Below the pieces are notes generated by a model. It ran no database searches and was not told the DNA's origin. It saw nothing but the letters and a program-made list of their open reading frames with translations. A stretch of 64,000 nt of DNA from NCBI RefSeq assembly GCF_963662255.1, contig NC_085055.1, positions 1,287,979 to 1,351,978 on the forward strand, read 5' to 3'. Shown here one piece after another: positions 48,301-58,300 of this stretch (its first letter is position 1; the number at the start of each line of letters is the position of its first letter). The translations under genes were made by a program, and so were the position numbers. The DNA is from Cinclus cinclus. Taxonomy: Eukaryota; Chordata; Aves; Passeriformes; Cinclidae.

Positions 48301-51300
48301 TGAAAGAGGAAACAGTGTTTGAAAGAGACCACCCAAAGTACAGAACCAAACCAAGCATCATCCCTCTCCCTTTCCTTTATTCCAGAGCTTGTGTCCATAC
48401 TCCCACATAGAGGGAGAAGAAAAAAGTACCACACTTACTAATTATTGGCAGAGACCTTTTAAAATAACAGTTTGTAAAAGGTCAGGAAGAGCTGTTTGGC
48501 AGAATCTTCTCACAGCAGCCTGTGAAGATGGGCAGATGGTTCTGCTCTTTCTGTGTCCATCCACACTAATCTGGGATTAATCTGTTTTCCCAGAGTCACG
48601 TTCCTGCTGGCAGGGCTGGCTGCTTCCCAGGGCTGTGCCTCACATCTGCCTGGCAGCTGCAGCCAAAGCTTCTCCCTTTTCTGTAGGAATTCTGCCAGGC
48701 ACCTCCAGCAAACGGGAATTGTGTTTTTCAGCTTTGGGAAGGAGCAGGACAATGCATGGCTGAGGAATGCCCAGTGAAGGGAGCAGCAGGGACTGCAGGT
48801 GGCCTGGCATGTCCAGAGGGTGCTTGGCCACCCCTGCTGGCTCAGAGACAAGGGAATTGTGACAAGGCCACCAATTGTCACAGCCTGGAGCTCTGCTCAC
48901 CTCAGTGCAGCTTCCAGCCGTGGCAGTGCCAGCACAGCACCTGAGGCTTGGTGCCACAGGAGCATTACACAAAAATGGGGTTCATTGGTTTGGGCACCCA
49001 CGAGGTGGTGCAGAAGGTGCTTCTGCAGTTCACTTCCATGATTTTTCCAAGGGTTTAGTCAAGTCCAAGAGATTTCAAACTCTTTATAAATGCTGATAGT
49101 TTGGGAATGGATCTGACAGGTCCTGTGTGTTTTATCCAATATATTCTCTCCCTGATTTTTTTTTTGTTGTTGTTGTAGTCTAATGAAAAATTTTCCTTTT
49201 CCCTTTACTGAAAAAAAGGGGACTCTTCCAATTGTAGGATTTACCAAGATAAGATGTGGCTGGCAGGAAATCCCACACTGGGATCATCCATCATCATTGC
49301 TGGAAATGACTGAAAGAGATGTGGGAAAAGTTACAGAAATTCAGGGAATTGGAGCGAAATGATAAATTTAAGAACAAGAGTGAGAGATCTGGCTTCTGGG
49401 AAGATACATCAAAGGATTTTGAAGGACTGTCTTGGGAACTGTTCCCTTCAGAGACAAGGTCACCTCACTTGGTTTGCTGTTGCTTTCTGAGGAATAATCT
49501 TGGTTTTTCTTTCACTTCCAGATCTCTCGCAGTGATTTGTTGTTGGATTTTTTTTTTCCCATGTAGTTTGTGGTGCTGTCCTTTTGCTTTCAAATCATTC
49601 TTAGGCTTTCTGGAAAGGCAGCTCTTGTTCATGAGCATATCTAGAGATGCCCAAGTTGCTGTGGCTGCCCCATCCCTGAAGTATTCCAGGCCAGGCTGGA
49701 TGGGGCTTGGAGCAACCTGGGACAGTGGAAGGGAAGAGGGACTGGAGGAGCTTTAAGGTCCCTCCCAACCCAAGCCATTCCATGATTCTGTGTTATGTTC
49801 ATGGAGATGAAAATCAGATTAAGCCATGTGCTGGTGCTTCAGTTTAAAGGACATCACATCTATAAGTTTATGGCTGTTCTTAGGATTTAAAAGCATACAA
49901 AAGGATGATGTTAAAGCACACAAAACCAGAGATAATTTAACTACAAAAATCTAGGGATTGTCCTGGGAAAAAGGCTGATTGGAGGTGAGATGATGTGTTC
50001 TGAAAAAGAACATTTAGAGGATAAGACAAGTACACAACATCATTAAGTTACTGCCAGGGTTTCAGATGAAGTAAATTCCAGGTGAGTTTTGGGGCCACCT
50101 CCCTGCATGTTTGCTCTCAGCTCCATGTAGAACCCATCTGATTTAAAGCATTTCAGGTTCCACTGCAGTTGAATTTGATGTTTTCTGATGGGATAAAAAA
50201 AGCCCAAACAGGCAAACAAACCCCAGCTTTTTGCTGAAAAGACTGCTCTGCCTGAGGTGGGAATGAGGAGCTGCAGGTCTGACCTGGAAACAAACCACTA
50301 AAGTGAATTAGTTTAACATTAACAGAGACACAACCTCGTGTTTTTGCTTCCAGATTTAACAAATCAGGTGGAGACAGCTGGCCTGCAGCTGCAGAAGGTG
50401 ACAGCAGAGCTGGACCACTACAAGAAGCTGTTACTGTAAGATTCCCATTCCTTGGTTGTTCCCCATTGTACATAAAGAACACAAACAACCTTTTTATTTC
50501 CAGCAAGTGCTGCTTGTCACAGTGATCTAAGAAGGTTTTGACCAACAGAGGAACTATTTTATCTTCATATGATTATTTCTAAGCACCTCCCTGAGCCAGC
50601 CTGGCTGTGGGAGCAGGGCTTCTTTCTCCAGCAGGGATTAATGGAACTGCAGAGGAAGGACAATGATCCAGTACCTCCCTTAACACACGGGTGTAGGATG
50701 CATTTTGGGAAATCCAGATAACTTCAGGACTAAAAATGTGTGTGGGAAGGAATATATAGTGATGGAACAAGGGGGAATGGCTTCCCACTGCCAGAGGGCA
50801 GGGTGAGGTGGGATACTGGGAAGGAATTATTCCCTGGGGGGATGGCACAGGTTTTCCAGGGAATTTGTGGCTGCCCCTGGATCCCTGGCAGTGTCCAAGG
50901 CCAGGCTGGATGGGGCTTGGAAGCACCTGGTCTATGGAAAGTGTGGGTGGAACAAGATGGGCTTTGGGGTCCCTTCCAACCCAAACCATTCCAGGATTTT
51001 CTCCCATTTCCAGAGCACTCCCCAGCCTCTCAGAACACTCCACAGCACCACCCAAACATCACAAATTCCACAGTGCTAATTTCAAATTCCAAATTTCAGA
51101 GTGCTGAAAAACCTCCGTGGGCACTGGAGCAGCCTGGGGACATCAGCTCCAGAATTCAGAGGTGCTGGAAAAGCACAAACTCTGTTAAAAGTGAGGCTCA
51201 GGAGTCAGGAGCTGGCAGTGCCAGGCTCGTGACCTTCCATCATCACTCTTTGTCCACGTTTCCCTGAAATCTGAGCAAAGGATTTGTGCTGCTCTGCTCT

Positions 51301-54300
51301 GCACTTTCTGCTTTCAGTTCTCTGTTCAGGGGGTCTGAGTAACCGAGTTGCAAATATTTGGGATGCTTAGCAACCAAATGTGATAATGTAAGGATTGAGT
51401 GGGAAACAAAGATGTCATGAACACAGTTAAATAAACACTGAGGGCATTCCAAGTGTAAATTAACATTTCAGTGTAATATGGGCACAATTTAATATGACAA
51501 CATATTCTATATCTGTTTAAATGTAAATATGAACCTTAACCATGGTTATTAATTGGTGCAATGGTGACATAATGACACAAAACCTGCAAAGTTTCCAGCC
51601 CTTTCACCTACAAAATTGGGATTTGTTCCATTTTATTAATTTATTGCTCAAAACTGTCATCAGTGTTGCAAGATCTCACTTCTTGTTTGCAATATTTGTG
51701 ATCCAGGTCAGGCTGAGATGGCACTGGAAGTGTAACTTCCAATTATTGACAACCTTTGCTGGAGCTGACAGATCTTTCTATTTGTGGCCTTTCACTTGAA
51801 ATGGAAAATGCAAAGTGGAAAATACACCCAGGAGTGATGTCCAGGCTGCTGCAGGAGTAAGGGCTCATTTATTTGGAAAAAACCTCTTTTTTTTTCCAAA
51901 TTTTTTTTAGGGTGAAGTCAACAGAGCTTGATGTCTGTCAAAATGAACTGAAAAAGATCAAATATGAAAACGGAATTGCTGAGTCCAGGTAAATGCTGAA
52001 ATGATATTTCATATTTTTGAACAATGACAGCAAAGATTTTATTATTTTAGTGCAATCTTTATGCAATACATTTAAAAAAAAATTCTGTCAAGTCAATAGA
52101 TTTAACTTCATAAAGAACACATGGAGTTTTGACCAGTATTTTATTTTCCGGGCATTATTATTTCTGCCTATAAATAAGGATACAGTAACTACAATGCTGC
52201 TATTTATTTCATCTGTAGGCTTATGAAAGAGCTGAAGGAAAAGGAAGAATCCCTTCTCATTTGCCAACAAATCTGCAAACATTTACAGGAGGAAATGGCT
52301 GAGAAAGAAAGGAAAGAAGAAGATCTGAAAAGAAGAACTGGGAGATCAGAGAGTGAGCTGGAAACCCTTAAAGCTCTCCTGAGCCAAACAGAGCAGGAGG
52401 TGCTGATGCTGAAACAGGAAAGGTAAAGGGAGCTGAGCTGGACTCAGGTGCTCCTGAGACTTCTGGGGATTTTGGGGGTCATTGGATTGTTTTTTTAAAT
52501 TCTTACAGGACAGATAAAACTGGGATGCAGAGAAAAAAGGAAAAAGTTCTATTAAAAAATAGGAGTAGAGAAGTTCTGCTTGGGCTGCAGAGCTTCAGTT
52601 TGAGTTTAATCAGAGCCCCAAAGCCCCATTTTTGCAGCTGTTCAGCTGCTCTATGTGCAGGGAATATTCCAACCCCTGAAATGCAGAGCAGTTGGTGCCT
52701 CCTGGCACTTCTGAATGCTCAAAAGGAGCCTGTGGCTGTCAGGAATAAAACTGGAGATGGAGATTCTCCTGCAGGTAATTAAAAAATATGGATTCAGGTT
52801 GGTGAATCCAAAGCAAAGGCACTCAAACTCCATCCCATTCCAGGGAAAACAGCCAAAAAAAAAAAAAAAGGAAAGGAAGAAAGAAAAAAAGCCCAGTTTT
52901 TATTTTCCACATCTCCAAAGCAGTCCCAGGGACAAGGACAGCTTTGTTCACAGCTGAGACCCTTCAGAGCCAGGCTGAACTGGTGGAAAGTTGCTCTCAC
53001 ACCTCCCCAAGTACCAGATCCTGTCCAAGACCCTGGCTGAGGGAATACTGAGGCATTTTTTGTGGTGGACAAGTTGTTAACAACACCAATGGCAGGAATT
53101 CATCCTCTCCAGGAGTCTTGCCCCACATATCAAAGAGTACCTCGAACAACAGAAAGCACTCAGTGGTTTTCATTCCAAACCCATTACAATTTTTAAATTA
53201 ATGATCTTCATTTTCCAAGTTCATGAAATACAATTCCAAGTTCATTAAATAATCTGGTTGGAACATTTGAAGTTTCTCTGTGTTCTTTGAAATTTGTCTT
53301 TGAGAAATACCAAAGAAGTACTAATTTGAAGTGGAAGATCAAGCCCTGTATTTTCTTTAAAACATGACATTCAGGAGGAGACTGAGGGCGTGGTGGAGAT
53401 TCCAAGTGGTGATTCCTGGGGAAAGGAGGAGCAGGACTTCACTGCAAGGAAAGGCAACTGCAAGAGGCCAGGTTTATGTGGGATTTGTGTGTTTTTAGGG
53501 AGCTGCTGCTGGTGTCCCAGCAGAGCAGGACGGAGCAGCTGCAGGAGGCACTGAGGCAGAAGGTTCGGAGCGAGGACTCCTGGAGGGACAAGGTGACTTT
53601 GGGGGCTCTGCTTTGGGGGGTTCCACTTTCAGAGGACACAGGAAAGCAGGGAATGGTCCCTCCAGTGCCACGTGCCATCACACACAGGTTTGGAACCAAC
53701 TCAGCCAAAAAATTGTCAGGAACGCACAAATCTCGTTTGCCTTGGACCTCTGGGCCTGCTGGGGCTTCAAACCCTTAAATTCCCAGGGAAGGGTTTGTTT
53801 TGGGGAGCCTCCTATTTCCAAAAGCACATTTAGTGTTTGCTGAAGTGCACGGAATCCCAGGACCCCAGGCTGGTTTGGGTCGGAGGGACCTTAAATCCCA
53901 CCCATGCCACCTCTACCATGGGCACAGGGACACCTCCCACTGTCCCAGGCTGCTCCAAACCCTGCCCAGCCTGGCCTTGGGCGCTGCCAGGGATCCAGGG
54001 GCACCCACATCTTGTCCAGCTTTGTCCAAGGAGTTCTCCTGCCAGCCTCTTCCTGTGGGATTTGGGAAGCTGATTCCCATAAATAAGTGTCACCATGTCA
54101 ACCGTGTTTTCATCTGCAGCTTTTTCCCCTGAGCACCAAAAAAACCCTGAACTGAGTAAGAAATAAAAATACATTCATATATTCAAAAGAATAAGAAATG
54201 AAAAATATATTTATGTATTGAAAAGAAGAAAAATAGGTATTAAAAAGAATAAGAAATTAAAATAAATGTGTATATCCGTGAAGGAAAATTTAAAAGCGGA

Positions 54301-55280
54301 GTTGAACAATAACTGTGACTTATCTAAGTCTCCCATAATTGGTGACTGAAATTACTGCATTTTTTGTTTCCGTGTCTGGAAGCTTTATTTAGTCCCAGGA
54401 AAACCTGAGGACTGGTTGCAATTAGGATCAGTTACATTTCATTGGAAACCCCTTCACTTCCCTGTCACAGGATATAATTTGTAAAGGGGATCACGCTGGC
54501 TCCACAATCACAGAGTCTTTCCAACCTGACATGAGAACAAAATAAAGATTGGTGGGAGGGAGAGGGAGCAGTTTCAGCTTTGGTGTCACAGCCATTAAAA
54601 TGCAGCCACAGCAAGGCCCCAAAACTCTGCTCAGCAGCCAAAAAAAAATCAACAAAGTGACAACGTTGCTTTTGGTTTGTGCCACTGCACCACGGGGTCA
54701 AGTTTTCTGTTTAAAATACATATAAACCTGAAATTATTTTAGTGGAACAACAACAAAAAAATCACTTTTAGGAAGTAATTTAAGACATAAGTCCATTGGA
54801 ACACAAAATATTGAGGGAATCCTAGGATTATTGAGGTTGGTCATGGAGTCCAACCTTTGAGTGCCCAAACACCAGAGCCCCAAGTGCCACATCCAGGTGT
54901 GCTCCAACCCTTCCCTGAACCACCCCTGCCATGGAGGAATTCCTCCTGAAAAGATGGATGCACACATTTATCTTCTGGATTTCTAAAATATTAATTAATG
55001 AGGGGTGTGGAAGTGGGTTTAAATCAATTAGTGGCCATTATGCTCTCTTGGAAAATCAACCTCCACTTTATTTCTTGTTCTGGTTCTCAGCTTTATTAAT
55101 TTCAAATATTAAATGTGAAATGTTTTGTATGAATGAGCTCAGGTTTTTATATTGCCTTTATTTGTTCAGTCTTTAGAGTCAAGGAGCCTCCAACAAGTGA
55201 TCAGGATCTGTAATAATAGGTAGAGTTAACAAACCTGGAGATTTATGTTCAGAATCCCAACTCCCATCTAAGAATATAGA

Positions 55281-55344
<64 letters not shown>

Positions 55345-58300
55345 GGAAGAAGAATACGAAGAAGAAAATGAATAATAATAATGTCTACTTTGAGCATCTC
55401 ACAAATACAGCAATTTTTAAGCTATAGCTTAGTGGGGGATTTGCACCTCTTCCACACCCAGAATTTGGTATATTTTGGTTTAAAAAATAATGAAAATATT
55501 TCCAGTTTCTCTTTTCCCCCTAAAGACGTCAGGAAGATTTATTATACTTCTGCTCATAATAATGTGTGGAATTAGATAATTGTAATTAAGCTCATTGTGG
55601 GCTTTTGTGCTTTTAATCATTTGAAGTAATGAGGTTTGTGCTGTGCATTTAATATGCCTGTTGTGCTTTCACCCTGCTGCAATTAAATCCATCAGAATCA
55701 CACAGGGAAATAGGGAATAGGAGCATCCTGGGTTAGAAAAAGTATTCTCCTAAATGCAGCCTTTGTGGTTTCCTCCAGAATCCAGAATTTTCTAGTGGGG
55801 AAACCATGGCTGAATCTTCAAATTTGAATTTATAATGTGAATTATTGGAGTGCTGTAAGAACTGAGAAATTTCAACCAATATTCCAACCTGGAGAAGAGT
55901 CTGGGATGAGCTTCTTGTGACATTCCAGGGCCTGAAGGGGCTCCAGGAGAGCTGGAGAGGAACTGGGGACAAGGAATGGAGGGACAGGACACAGGGAATG
56001 GAGAGAGGGCAGGGATGGATGGGATGCTGGGAATTGGGAATTCCTGGCTGGGCTGGAATTCCCAGAGCAGCTGTGGCTGCCCCTGGATCCCTGGCAGTGC
56101 CCAAGGCCAGGCTGGAGGAGCCTGGGACAGTGGGAGGTGTCCCTGCCCATGGCAGGGTGGGATGGATGGAATTTGAAGTCCATCCCATCATCCTATCCCA
56201 TGGATCCCATTCTATGGATCCCATCCCATGCCATTATCCCATCCCATGATCCCATCCCATGGATCCCATCCCCACTGACCCCCTCTTGTCCCCAGCTGGA
56301 AATGGACCTGGCCAAAGGGGAGGCTCGGCACAAAGAAGCAATCCTGAAAGTCAGGGAAGAGGCCAGAGTGGAGCTGGACCTGGAGAGACAAAAACAGCAG
56401 GAGCTGATCACCAAATATCAGAGAGAGCACGAGGAGCTCCAGCAGAAGGTGCAGTGCTCCAGAGGAAACTTGGGCCAGAAGGTCACAGAGAGCTGTAAAA
56501 AATGGGGATGTGGAGGAATAAAACCTCTCTGTGTGTCATCCTCTCTCTGGATAATGCAGTACTTTTCTCTAGTCTTAGAATATTTAATTTTTTTTCATGG
56601 AACAGGCTGAAAATAACCATTCCACTTCAAGTTAATTGGTGTGGAAGATCTTTCTCCTCTCATATTTTCACACTAGAATTTCATCTGTGTCCCCAGAGTT
56701 GTTAATTATGTTTAATGTGACATCATCATTTTTGAAAAGCTTAGGACAGTTTCAGGCTATGGTGAGGTGCCCCAGTCCCACCCAGGTTTTTTTCCCTTCC
56801 TGAGGGAACCCAGCAGTTCCAGGGCGAGTGACCAGTAAAGTCCTGCTGGGCTGGACTGGAGCTGGTACCACAGGGGAGCTCCAGATCCCCCTCAGGTTTT
56901 TTAATAGAAATTGAGAAATTGTACCTGTAACCTGAGTTTTCAAAAGGTTTGATACAATTCCTGAGAATATCTGAGAAATCTGGAAAAATAATAAAAAAAG
57001 TGATGTGGTTATATTGTTATTTAAAATCTCGGACATTGTGTGGTGATTTAGAGTTGAAAATAAGTTTGGCTTTGTTCACTTGACAAATATTTAACCATGA
57101 ATTTTAAACCCTGAGGAAACATTGACTTGCAGTAAATTTAGCTTGAAGTTAAATTTTCCCTGTTTTACCTCAATGTCTCTATTTGATCTTGAGCACACTA
57201 ATTAATCTCTGTGTTCTCAGTGAGTGGTGATTAATTTACAGCTCTCGGGTGTTCTCTGAGGGAATTATGTAAATTCAGAGGGTTTTTTTTTTTTCTCTCT
57301 CTCTCTCTGAGGACCTTCAAGTTTGAATTTGTTGGTTTTCTATTAATTCTCCATATTTAGAGGTACTGAGTGGAGATTAATTGCTCTCTGATCTCCCCCA
57401 GATCCCAGGTTTAATATCCAGTGCCACCAAGAGCTTGAGGATGGAGACAGAAATTCTGGAGAAGAAGCTCCAAGATGCCCAAATAAAACTGGCAGAGAAG
57501 GATGGAGACAAGGAAAAAGAAATCCAGAGCCTTAAAAGGCTCATCAGTGAACTTGAATTCCAGCTGACCATGGAGAAGAGCAACAATGAATCATTCTTGG
57601 ACAAACTGAGGAAAGAAATTAAGCACAAGTCAGATGAACTGGAAAAACTAACCCAGGAGAAGACACAGCTGATTCACAGTTTGAGTCAAGTTCAAGAGGA
57701 GGTAGGAACAGGACCCAGGAAATGCCTGGTTATTTTTGCTTGCAGACATGTGATTTCTAAAATCATTCAAAGGTCTGGGTTTCTAACCAGAAAATCCATT
57801 GAAACACAAAGATTTCACAAACAAATCCATTATAATTTCCTAAATATGGTAGATCACAAATGATGTGAAGTTTTAATTCAGCAAATGCTTAAATTGGCAT
57901 TTTGTAGGAAAATATATGTTTTTCAGGTCCTGCAAGGCCTTTCTTAATCTGTAGCCTCATGTCCCACTGCCCAAACATGAGTAAACAATGAATAATTCCC
58001 AGTTTTTAGAGTAGAAGACACGGATATTTCTCATTCCTTGAACTGGTGTCCCAGCTCCCACCAGTACAGACACATTCCCTTACCCAGGAATGCATAAAAT
58101 TAATTAAATGCAAAGAGAAATTCAACTGATGGCTGTGCTGACCACAAACATTTGCTGAATGCTTGGAATATAATGTGAAGGGAGAAGAGAGCTGCTCCAC
58201 ATGGGAAATGTGGAGTCAGGGACTGCAGATAAGATTAGGCTGGAATGTCCAAAGCAGTTCAGTGGCAGGAAAAAGAATTGGTCAACAGCAAAAATAGAGC

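Larger units (their letters stand above)
42057..50353 (+). other. LEKR1 intron 5 (8.3 kb)
   Basis: Holds CR1 copies at 43414, 45395, 47065 and 49640, a 37-nt-period duplication at 44950-45017 and an A run at 46463-46483. The remaining stretches (42060-43410, 43510-44940, 45670-47060, 47240-49640, 49800-50350) are AT-rich unique intron in which I recognise nothing. Confidence 0.5.
53593..56295 (+). other. LEKR1 intron 9
   Basis: Contains two antisense CR1 copies, a (TAA)n array, a sense CR1 copy and the tandem repeat abutting exon 10, all listed. AT-rich purine sequence at 54140-54300 shows a loose repeat of 'aaaagaataagaaat'. Confidence 0.55.
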
